Shown piece by piece: positions 25,571 through 34,048 of a stretch of 64,000 nt of DNA. Under the pieces are notes generated by a model. That model was not told where the DNA came from and did not search any database. It saw only the letters and a program-made list of their open reading frames with translations. The DNA lies in NCBI GenBank assembly GCA_963837345.1, contig CAWIMX010000001.1, positions 3,286,001 through 3,350,000 of the forward strand, in the 5' to 3' direction. Every line of letters starts with the position of its first letter. Position 1 is the stretch's first letter. This DNA comes from CAWIMX01 sp963837345 (GTDB lineage Bacteria > Acidobacteriota > Vicinamibacteria > Vicinamibacterales > CAVVIG01). The position numbers were made by a program, and so were the translations under genes.

Positions 25571-27568
25571 CTACATCCGCGAAGGCACCTCGATGCCCAT
25601 CAGGTCGAGCGTGCGCGTGAGCTGCGCCCGCACGTAGCCGACGCCGGCGGCGCGCCAGCGCTTCCGCCCCGGATCGTCCTCATTCAGAATCGGCGAGCGG
25701 TGATAGAAGGCGTTGAACATCTGGGCCAGTCCAAATGCGTACTTGGCGAGAACCGAGAACTCGAGCGTCCGCACCACCTGCTCGACGACGTCGTCGAGGC
25801 GGGCGGCTTCGAACACGAGCGCCCAGAGCGCGCTGTCGGCCTCTTCGAGCTCGGTCGCCGGTGTGTCGTCCAGGGCCTCCAGGATCGCGGTTTCCGTGAG
25901 GCCCTCCCGGTCGGCCAGCTTGTGAAAGATGTTGTTCGCCCGTACGACAGCATACTGCAGGTATGGCCCGGTTTCGCCCTCGAAGGCGAGCGCCTCCTCG
26001 ATGTCGAAGACGATGATCTTGCCGCGCGAGAACTTCAGCATGAAGTAGCGGATGGCGCCGACGGCAATCTGGGCGGCGACGCGGGTGCGCTCGGCCTCGG
26101 TCAGCTCGGGGTTGCGAGACGCCACCTCGCCGACGGCCTTCGTCGTGAGGAGGTCCAGCAGATCGTCGATCTTCACGCCCAGGCCTTTCCGGCCTGACAC
26201 TTCGACGAAGGGCTTGCCGGCCTCGTCGCTGCCGGCGGGCGGTTCGTGGCCCAGCTCCCGGGCGGTCGCGTGCGACAGGGCCACCATTTCGTACGAGAAA
26301 TGGATCGAATGCTCGGCTTCCCGCGCGTAGCCCAGCGTTCGCAGGGCCTGGCTCAGAAGCGCCTGCAGGTACATCTGGCGCGAATCGATCACGTTGTAGA
26401 TCCGCCCCGCGCGGCCGAAGGCGGGCGGCGACGGGTCGCCTTCGTCGGACGTCGTGGCCCAGAGCGTCCCGGCATGCGCCGGGGCGTCGACGCGCCGATA
26501 GTGGAAGTCGCGGCCGAGGAGCCCGAACTTCCAGAACTGGTTGGCAATGTCCTTGCCGACGTAGGTGACCACTCCGTTCGACCGGACGATCACCTTTTCA
26601 CGGGCGTCGTCCGGACTGGCGGCCTCGTCGCCGGCGTCGGAGTCGCCGGCCTCCTCGATCCGCATCACCCAGCAGCCTGCCAGCCGCCCGGCGGTCTGCA
26701 GGAAGACGGCGCCATGTGCCTTGAGAATCTCGAACGCCTGCGCCCAGAAATGCAGGCGGAGGATATCGCCTTCATAGGTCAGCAGGTCGTAGCCGATGTT
26801 CAGGCGCGCCATGGTCGCCAGGTGAGCGCCGACGATGTGGTCGACGATGAAGGCGCCGAGCGCCGCGGCGTAGGTGTCGCCGTGCTCCAGATCGTGCAGG
26901 ACCGCCGTCCGCACCGCGAGGCGATCCGCGTGGCCCTCGTACCAGTCGGTGACCGTCGCATACAGGTCCCAGCAGTAGTAGTCGAAGCGGGTGCCGGCGG
27001 CAATCGCCCGAACCTCGTCGAGCGTGCGATGTTCCAGCTCCCGGAACCCGACGACGACGTCGGCCACTTGAACGCCGGTGTCGTCGATGTAGTTCTGCAC
27101 CTCGACCGGCGTGCCGCGGAACCGGAGCACCCGCACCAGGGTGTCGCCCAGCGCGGCATTGCGGAGGTGCCCGATGTGCGCCGCCTTGTTCGGGTTGATC
27201 GCCGTATGCTCGACGACCGTCTTGGCGGCTGCGTCCGCGTCGAGCGCCGGCGGGCGCACGAGATGGCGCATGCGGGCCGTCGTGAACGCCCGGCGATCGA
27301 GAAAGAGGTTCAGGTAGCCGTTGGGCGCGACCTCGATGCGCGCGACGCCCTCGAGCGCCCCCGCTGCGGCGGCCAGGTCCTGGGCGATCGCCCGGGGCGC
27401 TTTGCGGAGCACGCGGGCGAGCTGAAACGCCGCCGTGACGGCAAAGTCGCCGAGCGTCCGGTTCGGCGGCACTTCCACCGCGAACGGGGGAACGTCGGAC
27501 AGCTCGAACCGCCGCCGCACGAGCTCGGCGATCTGGTCGTGAATGGAGCGCTGAACGGTCAGAATCAT
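25571..27568 (-). CDS. argS: Arginyl-tRNA synthetase
   Basis: Class I synthetase for tRNA-Arg; 665 residues. An N-terminal additional domain (~1-105) is followed by the HIGH motif AAHIGHLRNAALGDT and SFYEM/YVGKDIANQFWKFG-type segments. SGRKGLGVKIDDLLD replaces a canonical KMSKS, as in most ArgRS. The C-terminal anticodon-binding domain is all-helical and ends RAQLTRTLDLMGIEVPSRM. Start ATG 27568 (MILTVQRSIHDQI) was chosen because upstream in-frame codons to 27928 give only low-complexity sequence. An insertion of about 25 residues (EEAGDSDAGDEAASPDDAR) precedes KVIVRSNGVVTYVGKD. Confidence 0.93.
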   Translation of the reverse strand: MILTVQRSIHDQIAELVRRRFELSDVPPFAVEVPPNRTLGDFAVTAAFQLARVLRKAPRAIAQDLAAAAGALEGVARIEVAPNGYLNLFLDRRAFTTARMRHLVRPPALDADAAAKTVVEHTAINPNKAAHIGHLRNAALGDTLVRVLRFRGTPVEVQNYIDDTGVQVADVVVGFRELEHRTLDEVRAIAAGTRFDYYCWDLYATVTDWYEGHADRLAVRTAVLHDLEHGDTYAAALGAFIVDHIVGAHLATMARLNIGYDLLTYEGDILRLHFWAQAFEILKAHGAVFLQTAGRLAGCWVMRIEEAGDSDAGDEAASPDDAREKVIVRSNGVVTYVGKDIANQFWKFGLLGRDFHYRRVDAPAHAGTLWATTSDEGDPSPPAFGRAGRIYNVIDSRQMYLQALLSQALRTLGYAREAEHSIHFSYEMVALSHATARELGHEPPAGSDEAGKPFVEVSGRKGLGVKIDDLLDLLTTKAVGEVASRNPELTEAERTRVAAQIAVGAIRYFMLKFSRGKIIVFDIEEALAFEGETGPYLQYAVVRANNIFHKLADREGLTETAILEALDDTPATELEEADSALWALVFEAARLDDVVEQVVRTLEFSVLAKYAFGLAQMFNAFYHRSPILNEDDPGRKRWRAAGVGYVRAQLTRTLDLMGIEVPSRM

Positions 27569-27603
27569 GGATGGGAAGCGGTCGGAACGCGGGGACGCTC
27601 GTG

Positions 27604-28203
27604 CTACGATGACGGCTCGAAACCGTACCGGGTCTCGAGCGTCCGGTAGTCGGCCGGGGTATTGATGTTGGCGAGCAGACGACGATGATCGCCAAAGGCG
27701 TCGATGCGGTCGGCGGCAATCGTGCGGATGTCCAAGTCGTCCACGAGCGCGATCATCGTGAGTCGTCCCTCGGCGAGATGCCGTTCGACCGCCGGCAGTG
27801 CCGCGCGCGCGTACGCGGCGCAGAGCGGATGATACCCGCGATCGGTGTACGGCACGGCCGCGTCCGCACCCTCGGCGAGCGCGAGCAGGTGGCCAAGGAA
27901 CGCGGTCGACACGAACGGCATGTCGCACGCGACGACGACCGTTGGATCGCCGGCGGCCGCGCGCAGCGCCGTTTGAAGGCCGCCGAGCGGCCCGCGGCCC
28001 GACAGCCGGTCGGGCACCGGGCGCACGCCGGCCGGCGTGTCCGGGGCCGACTCGCGTCCAACGAGCAGGATCTCACCGACCAGGGGACGCAGGGCGTCGA
28101 CCTGCCGCTCGATGATGCGGCGGCCGTCGACGAGCAGGGCACTCTTGTCGCGGCCGTGCAGTCGGCGCGCGCGGCCGCCGGCGAGAATCGCAGCGCTCCA
28201 CAC
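27604..28203 (-). CDS. mobA: Molybdenum cofactor guanylyltransferase
   Basis: Transfers GMP from GTP to molybdopterin to make the MGD cofactor; 199 residues. The nucleotide-binding motif AAILAGGRARRLHGRDKSALLVDG (family L-A-G-G-x-S-x-R-M-G-x-D-K) and the VVVACDMPFVS metal-binding strand are clear. GRGPLGGLQTAL is the third conserved block. GTG 28203 is preceded on the minus strand by TAAGAT ending 6 nt upstream. No other Mo-cofactor genes are in view. Confidence 0.9.
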   Translation of the reverse strand: MWSAAILAGGRARRLHGRDKSALLVDGRRIIERQVDALRPLVGEILLVGRESAPDTPAGVRPVPDRLSGRGPLGGLQTALRAAAGDPTVVVACDMPFVSTAFLGHLLALAEGADAAVPYTDRGYHPLCAAYARAALPAVERHLAEGRLTMIALVDDLDIRTIAADRIDAFGDHRRLLANINTPADYRTLETRYGFEPSS

Positions 28204-28209
28204 CCGACG

Positions 28210-28215
28210 ATCTTA
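28210..28215 (-). promoter_or_regulatory. Predicted -10 element (TAAGAT) of mobA
   Basis: On the minus strand it ends 6 nt before GTG 28203; leaderless arrangement. Confidence 0.4.
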
Positions 28216-28261
28216 CCGTGCGGGCCTCACCGGGCACCAGCCGCCCCGGCGGCGGCTCCGC

Positions 28262-28846
28262 ATGCGTGAAGCGGGCGTCGGCCGCGTGCTGGTGGCGAGC
28301 CTGCATCAGGCCATCGGCGACGTGCTGCCGATGCGCCTGTCGTTCTACGAGGACTGGCTTCGCGCCGAAGGGATCCGCGAGGGGACGATCGGCATCGCGG
28401 CCGTGTCGGCCGTGCTGAGCTTCCTGCGGCGTGAGGGCCCGGCGTACGACGTGGCCACGAGGCGGGCCGGCGAGTACGCGGCCACATGGACCGTGGAATC
28501 GATGACGCCGTTCCGCCGGGCGTTCGTGCGGCGCATGCCGTCCGTGGTCCGGCGGCGGCTGGCGGTGCGCCTCGCCCGGCGCCTCGTGCGGGAGAGCTGC
28601 CAGTCGAGCTCGGCGACGTCGCGGTTCCGACGCGGCACGGCCAGCGTGACCGTGCGATCGTCCATATTCTGCAATGTGCGCGAATCGGCGCCGGCGCCCC
28701 TGTGCGGGTTCTACGCCGCGGCATTCTCGACATTGCTCGGTCAGTTCGAGATCCCGGTGCGGGCTGCGATCGTGGGCTGCCGGGCGATGGGAGGTGACAC
28801 CTGCACGCTGACGCTCGCCGGCGGCGACGAGACGGCTCCGCCGTGA
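28262..28846 (+). CDS. Hypothetical protein, possibly V4R-like
   Basis: A 194-residue protein with no certain assignment. The N-terminal part (VGRVLVASLHQAIGDVLPMRLSFYEDWLRAEGIREGTIGIAAVSAVLSFLRREG) is helical. The C-terminus (SSIFCNVRESAPAPLCGFYAAAFSTLLGQFEIPVRAAIVGCRAMGGDTCTLTL) resembles the end of V4R/4-vinyl-reductase-type small-molecule-binding domains, with Cys residues in matching places. ATG 28262 is the first reasonable start. Its stop overlaps the next gene by 4 bp, so the two are probably co-translated. Ligand and role unknown. Confidence 0.6.
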   Translation: MREAGVGRVLVASLHQAIGDVLPMRLSFYEDWLRAEGIREGTIGIAAVSAVLSFLRREGPAYDVATRRAGEYAATWTVESMTPFRRAFVRRMPSVVRRRLAVRLARRLVRESCQSSSATSRFRRGTASVTVRSSIFCNVRESAPAPLCGFYAAAFSTLLGQFEIPVRAAIVGCRAMGGDTCTLTLAGGDETAPP

Positions 28847-30459
28847 ACCGACTCGTGGCGGTCGCCGCTCTGGCCGGCGCGGGGCTCGCGCTGGCGGCGC
28901 CGATCGCGGCCCAGCCGGCGCCCGAGGTGCCGCGCATCCTGGTGATGCCGTTCGAGAGCGATCGCGGCGACAGCCGGGCGTTCTGGCTCGGCGAAGCCTC
29001 GGCGGTGCTGGTGGCGGAGGACTTGCGCGCGATGGGCGCCGGCGCGATTACGCGCGAAGAGCGCAGCCAGGCCTTCGAGCGGCTGCAGGTGCCGCAGTCG
29101 GTCGCGCTCTCCGACGCCACGGTCATTCGAGTGGGGCAGCTGGTCGGCGCCGCGCGGATCGTCATGGGGGTGCTCGAGCTCGACGGCGACACGATCCGCG
29201 TCAGCGCACGCAGCGTCGCGCTGGACACGGCGCGAGTCGAAGCGACGGCGACCGAGCGCGGCCCGCTGGCCGATCTCTTCGGCATCATGGAGCGACTGGC
29301 CCGGGGCATCGCGGCGCCTGCCGTGCCTGCCGCGCGACTCGAGCGCGCGTATCCCCCGGTGGCAGCCTTCGAGCTGTACATCAAGGGACTGCTGGCCGAG
29401 ACGCCGGTATACGCCGTCAACTATCTGACCAATGCGATCAAGCAGGCGCCCGACTTCGACCGCGCACGGCTGGCGCTCTGGGACGTGTACAACGATCTGA
29501 GCGATCACGAGCACGCGCTGGCCGCGGTCGAGCCGGTGTCGGATGCCTCCGCGTGGGGCCGGCGCGCGCGGTTCGACACCGCGCTTTCCGAGCTCGGGCT
29601 GGAACGCTACGACGCGGCGTTCGCCACGTTTTCCGCGCTGGCGGCGGTCCAGCCGACGGCCTCCGTGCTGAACGACCTGGGCGTCGTCCAGCTGCGGCGG
29701 CACGGATCGCTCGAGCTCGGCACGCCCGCCTCGTTCTTCTCACAGGCGGCGGCGGCCGACCCCGACGATCCCGACTACCGCTTCAATGCGGGCTACGCCG
29801 ACTACCGCGACGGCGACTGGGCGTCTGCGGTGCACTCGCTCCGAGAGGCCGTGCGCCGCAATCCGGCCGACGCCGACGCGCATTTCGTCCTGAGCGCCGC
29901 GCTGGCCGCCGCCGGCAACGCGGCCGAGTCGGCACGGGAACGCGAGCTGGCCGGGCGGCTCTCCTCGGACTACGAGCCGTCGGCGGGGCGTTCAATCGAC
30001 AGCCAGGTTCCCGAAGGGCTCGAACGCGTGCGCGGCGCCGTCGAATTGCCGAAGCAGCTGCGCATCGAGACGACTCTCGAGTCGGGCGATGCGCGCGAAC
30101 AGCTCGAGCTCGCCGCGCAGTACCTGGCGCGCGGCCGACGGCTCTTCGAGGAGGAACGCGACCGCGAGGCCGCCGCTGAATTGAATCGCGCGCTGTTTCT
30201 CGCGCCGTACGACGCCGATGCGCACCTGCTGCTCGGCCGCATTCATCTGCGCAGCGGCCGTGCCCGCGAGGCCGTCGACGCCCTCAAGATTTCACTCTGG
30301 AGTCGCGAGACCGCCGAGGCGCACGCGGCGCTGGCGCGCGCCTACCTCGAGCTGAAGGAGCCGGAGGACGCGATCGCCGAGGCCAGAAAGGCGCTGGCGA
30401 TCGACCCCTCGCTGGACGAGGCCAGTCGCGTGCTCGCCGACGCCGACGACACGCCCTGA
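28843..30459 (+). CDS. Exported TPR-repeat protein with TolB/FlgO-like N-domain
   Basis: A 538-residue protein with a signal peptide (MNRLVAVAALAGAGLALAAPIAAQP). Residues ~28-150 (VPRILVMPFESDRGDSRAFWLGEASAVLVAEDLRAMGAGAITREERSQAFERLQV ... VIRVGQLVGAARIVMGVLELDGDTIRVSARSVAL) match the N-domain seen in FlgO and CsgG-like lipoproteins. The remainder is tetratricopeptide repeats (~185-390 and ~415-530; for example PYDADAHLLLGRIHLRSGRAREAVDALKISLW). This suggests a periplasmic scaffold. GTG 28843 overlaps the previous stop by 4 bp. Confidence 0.8.
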   Translation: MNRLVAVAALAGAGLALAAPIAAQPAPEVPRILVMPFESDRGDSRAFWLGEASAVLVAEDLRAMGAGAITREERSQAFERLQVPQSVALSDATVIRVGQLVGAARIVMGVLELDGDTIRVSARSVALDTARVEATATERGPLADLFGIMERLARGIAAPAVPAARLERAYPPVAAFELYIKGLLAETPVYAVNYLTNAIKQAPDFDRARLALWDVYNDLSDHEHALAAVEPVSDASAWGRRARFDTALSELGLERYDAAFATFSALAAVQPTASVLNDLGVVQLRRHGSLELGTPASFFSQAAAADPDDPDYRFNAGYADYRDGDWASAVHSLREAVRRNPADADAHFVLSAALAAAGNAAESARERELAGRLSSDYEPSAGRSIDSQVPEGLERVRGAVELPKQLRIETTLESGDAREQLELAAQYLARGRRLFEEERDREAAAELNRALFLAPYDADAHLLLGRIHLRSGRAREAVDALKISLWSRETAEAHAALARAYLELKEPEDAIAEARKALAIDPSLDEASRVLADADDTP

Positions 30460-30488
30460 CGCCCGCGCGATCGCCGCCGGTTCACCTC

Positions 30489-30516
30489 TTGTACCCCTGG
30501 TACGGCGTGGTACAAT
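30489..30516 (+). promoter_or_regulatory. Predicted promoter TTGTAC-N16-TACAAT of the SPOR gene
   Basis: -35 TTGTAC (30489-30494) and -10 TACAAT (30511-30516). The -10 ends 8 nt before the GTG at 30525, predicting a leaderless mRNA. Confidence 0.5.
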
Positions 30517-30524
30517 CCCCGGCG

Positions 30525-31303
30525 GTGGCTTCGCAGACACAAGACGACGGCTTCCACGAGATTCAACTGAACGGAAAACAGCTGGTTTTCCTGTTCATGG
30601 CCGCGACCCTCGTGTCCGTCGTCATCTTCCTCTGCGGCGTGCTCGTGGGCCGCGATGTGGGCGCCAAGCAGGCGATGGCCGCCGCCGGCACGATGGCGGG
30701 CGCGGATCCCCTCGCCGACCTGCGGGCCGACGAGGCCGGCGGCCGTGGGGTCGACACGCCGGCGCCGGCCAGCGGCGATCCGACGACCGCGCTCCCGCCG
30801 CCCGCCGTCGACGAGCTCAGCTATTACAATCGGCTCGAACACAACGGCCCCGCGCCTGAAATCTGAAGCTCGGCGCGAAGGCGCCGGTCGCCAGCCCGGT
30901 CGCGACGCCAGGGCCTGTCCCCGCCGGGCCGAAGCCCGAGCCCTCGAAGTCTCCTGCGCCGGTGCCGGAACCGGCACGACCTCCGACGACTCCTGCGGCC
31001 ACCTCGCTGCCGCCCGCCCGGCCCGCCGCGAAGCCCGCGGAAGTGCCGGTGGGAGCCCCCGCTGCCGCCTCGGGCACGGGATTCACGCTGCAGGTGGCGG
31101 CGCTTCGCGATCGCGGCGAAGCCAACGCCATGGCTGAACGTCTGACGGCGAAGGGATACGGCGCCTATGTCATGTCGCCGGCCGCCGGCGCTCCGCCGGT
31201 GTACCGCGTGCGTGTCGGGCGGTATCCCACGCGTCGCGAGGCCGAGACGATGGCCGCCAAGCTGCAGCGCGAAGAGCAGTTCACGCCCTGGATCACCCGT
31301 TAG
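30525..31303 (+). CDS. SPOR-domain membrane protein, interrupted by a 1-base frameshift
   Basis: Inner-membrane protein with a short cytoplasmic tail, one transmembrane helix (QLVFLFMAATLVSVVIFLCGVLVG, ~residues 22-45), a Pro/Ala/Lys-rich periplasmic linker and a C-terminal SPOR domain that would bind denuded peptidoglycan at division sites. The SPOR part is FTLQVAALRDRGEANAMAERLTAKGYGAYVM ... YRVRVGRYPTRREAETMAAKLQ. The first frame ends at 30866 (APEI-stop). Adding one A to the AAA at 30859-30861 continues it as PAPENLKLGAKAPVASPV into the SPOR frame, giving 259 residues. Thus error or a genuine lesion in the linker. lnt follows by 5 bp. Confidence 0.78.
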
Positions 31304-31308
31304 CCGAG

Positions 31309-32880
31309 GTGTCGGTCCGCCAGATCGACTGTGCGCTCGCCGCGGCGTCGGGCCTCCTCCTGGCATTGAGCTTTCCCCGATTCGGTCATCCCGCGTTCGC
31401 CTGGATTGCGCTGGCTCCGCTTCTGGCTGCGCTGGCGCGTCCGGGGGGCCGTCTTCCGGATTCCGGCCCGTCGCGCGTGGCGTGGGGCTGCATGCTCGGC
31501 CTCGTGTGCGGCGTCGTGTACTTCGCCGGCACGCTGTACTGGGTCGGTGGCGTGATGACGTTGTACGGCGGCGTGTCTCCCTGGGCGGCCTGGCCCGTGG
31601 CCGCTGCGCTCGTGGCGTTTCTGGCGCTCTTTCCGGCCGCGTTCGGCGCGGCGACCGCATGGTTGATTGCGAGCTACGGACCCCTGGCCCTGATGGCGGC
31701 GCCGTTCGTCTGGGTGGCGACCGAACTGGGGCGCACCCGGCTGTTCGGCGGATTCCCGTGGGTGCTGCTCGGGTACAGCCAGGTCACGGTGCTTCCAGTC
31801 GCGCAGCTCGCCAGCCTGTTCGGCGTCTTCGGCGTCTCGGCGCTCGTGGCGTCGACGAGTGCCGCGGCCGTGGTGAGCGCGATACCGAAAGCTGGACGTT
31901 CACGTTTTCTTGCCCCCGGCGTCACGCTGGCCGCTGTCGTCGTCGTGGCGGCGTGGGGGCAGATGCGCGTGAGTGCGGGGACGCTGGTGCGCACGGGCGA
32001 GCCGGTGCGCGTGGGCGTCGTCCAGGGCAACGTCGACCAGGCCGAGAAGTGGGATCCGGCACGCGCCTCGGCCATCTTCGACGAGTACCTGGGGCTGACA
32101 CGCCAGGCGCTCGACCAGGGCGCGCGCCTCGTGCTGTGGCCCGAGTCGTCGACACCATTCAGCTTCGACGAGGATCCGGCCGGCGCCGATCGGATCCGGG
32201 CCCTGGCGCGCTCCGCGGGCGCCTCCATCCTCGTGGGCAGCAACCAGGTGGTGGGCAGCGGGCCCGACACGCGCTGGTACAACGCCGCCTATCTCGTTGG
32301 GACGGACGGCACGACGGGTGGAATTTATCGCAAGATGCACCTCGTGCCGTTCGGCGAATACGTGCCGCTCAAGCGCGTGCTGTTCTTCGCCGGGCCCCTC
32401 GTGCAGGCGGTATCCGACTTCACGCCGGGCACTGAGGCGGTGCTGCTCGACGCGATGGGGCACCGGTTCAGCACGGCGATCTGCTATGAGATCGTCTATC
32501 CGGCGCTCGTCCGCCGCTTCGTCGTCGAGGGCAGTGAGCTCCTGACGACGATCACCAACGACGCCTGGTTCGGGCGCACGTCGGCGCCGTTTCAGCATTT
32601 CGAGCAGGCGTCCATGCGGGCGATCGAAGAGGGCCGCTATCTCGCGCGAGCGGCGAACACCGGCCTCTCGGGCTTCGTGGATCCGTACGGCCGGGTTCTC
32701 GCGCGAAGCCAGCTGTTCGAGCCGGCGGCGTTGACCGCGGACCTGCGATACCTACAGGCGTCCACCTTCTACGCGCGCCACGGCGACGTGTTCGCGTATG
32801 CTTCCCTGGTGCTGTCGTTCGCGCTGATCGCGGTGCCAGGCCTGTCGCCCGGACGCCCGCGCGCTCGCAAGCGCACCTGA
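31309..32880 (+). CDS. lnt: Apolipoprotein N-acyltransferase
   Basis: Third enzyme of lipoprotein maturation, adding an N-acyl chain to the lipobox Cys at the inner membrane; 523 residues. About six to seven N-terminal membrane helices precede a periplasmic carbon-nitrogen hydrolase domain. The Glu-Lys-Cys triad is visible: E in LVLWPESSTPFSF, K in YRKMHLVPFGEYVP and C in FSTAICYEIVYPAL. A final TM helix (ASLVLSFALIAVPGL) closes the protein. With lolCE/lolD and bamA it supports a diderm envelope. Confidence 0.93.
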   Translation: MSVRQIDCALAAASGLLLALSFPRFGHPAFAWIALAPLLAALARPGGRLPDSGPSRVAWGCMLGLVCGVVYFAGTLYWVGGVMTLYGGVSPWAAWPVAAALVAFLALFPAAFGAATAWLIASYGPLALMAAPFVWVATELGRTRLFGGFPWVLLGYSQVTVLPVAQLASLFGVFGVSALVASTSAAAVVSAIPKAGRSRFLAPGVTLAAVVVVAAWGQMRVSAGTLVRTGEPVRVGVVQGNVDQAEKWDPARASAIFDEYLGLTRQALDQGARLVLWPESSTPFSFDEDPAGADRIRALARSAGASILVGSNQVVGSGPDTRWYNAAYLVGTDGTTGGIYRKMHLVPFGEYVPLKRVLFFAGPLVQAVSDFTPGTEAVLLDAMGHRFSTAICYEIVYPALVRRFVVEGSELLTTITNDAWFGRTSAPFQHFEQASMRAIEEGRYLARAANTGLSGFVDPYGRVLARSQLFEPAALTADLRYLQASTFYARHGDVFAYASLVLSFALIAVPGLSPGRPRARKRT

Positions 32881-32913
32881 GCACCCCGCACCCAAGCACT
32901 CGAGAAGGAGTCC

Positions 32914-34048
32914 ATGGCCACCAACGACGAACTCATTCGACGCTACGAGGATCTGAGCCGGCGCGCGCTCGATCTCCGGAGCTATCTTTGAGGCAGCTCG
33001 ACCCGAAGAAGAACTGACGCGGCTCGAGCGGCGCGCCTCGGCGCCTGATTTCTGGAAGGATCAGGCGGAGGCCCAGAAGGTGCTGCAGCGGCGCCGTCGC
33101 CTGGAGCAGGACCGGGATCTCATCGCCTCGCTCGGGCGGAAGCGCGACGACCTGGCGGTATTGGTGGAATGGGCGCAGGCCGGCGAAACCGTCGACGGCG
33201 AGCTCGTCCAGGGACTCGACGCGCTCGAAGCGGAAGTCACGGCCGGCGAGATCAAGAAGATGCTCGGCGGCGAGCACGATCGCAAGAACGCGATCGTGAC
33301 GATCCATCCCGGGGCGGGCGGCACGGAATCGCAGGACTGGGCCGAGATGCTGCTCCGGATGTATCTGCGCTGGGCGGAGCGACGCGGCTTCAAGCGCGAG
33401 CTGATCGACTACCAGCCGGGCGACGAGGCGGGCCTGAAGAGCGCGACGTTCACCGTGACCGGGGAGTACGCCTACGGCCTGCTCTCGGCCGAGGCCGGCG
33501 TGCACCGCCTCGTGCGCATTTCACCGTTCGATCAGGCCGCCCGGCGGCACACCTCGTTCGCGTCGGTCTTCGTCTGGCCGGAGTTGCCCGACGACGTCGA
33601 CCTCCAGATCGAGGACAAGGATCTCCGCATCGACACCTACCGCTCGAGCGGCGCGGGCGGACAACACGTGAACGTGACCGACTCCGCGGTCCGCATCACG
33701 CACCTGCCGACCGGCATCGTCGTGTCGTGCCAGAACGAACGGTCGCAACATCGCAACCGCGACTCCGCGATGAAGGTGCTGAAGGCGCGCCTCTACGACC
33801 TGAAGATGAAGGAGCAGCAGGCGAGGCTCGATCAGATCGGCGGCGTGAAGAAGGACATTGCGTTCGGCAGCCAGATCCGCAGCTACGTCCTGCATCCGTA
33901 TCAGCTCGTGAAGGATCACCGGACGAAGGAGCAGGTGGGCGACATCAACCGCGTGCTCGACGGGGATCTGGACCACTTCATCAAGACGTATCTGATGCGG
34001 CGGGCGAGCGGCACCCTCGGAGACGCGACTGCCGACGACCTTGAGTAG
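32914..34048 (+). CDS. prfB: Peptide chain release factor 2, expressed by programmed +1 frameshift
   Basis: Reads UGA and UAA stop codons. Translation starts at ATG 32914 (AAGGAG upstream), reads 25 codons to CTT (32986-32988), meets in-frame TGA 32989-32991, and continues in the +1 frame from GAG 32990 to 34048, giving 377 residues. The second frame contains the RF2 tripeptide SPF (VRISPFDQAARRHTSFASV) and the catalytic GGQ (RSSGAGGQHVNVTDSAVRITHLPTGIV). The coding segments are 32914-32988 and 32990-34048. The frameshift forms an autoregulatory loop in which low RF2 favours the shift. Confidence 0.95.
32977..32991 (+). promoter_or_regulatory. prfB programmed +1 frameshift site
   Basis: CGG AGC TAT CTT TGA followed by G matches the conserved bacterial site: an SD-like GGAG a few bases upstream, then the slippery CUU and UGA. 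E. coli has AGG GGG TAT CTT TGA C. Confidence 0.9.
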
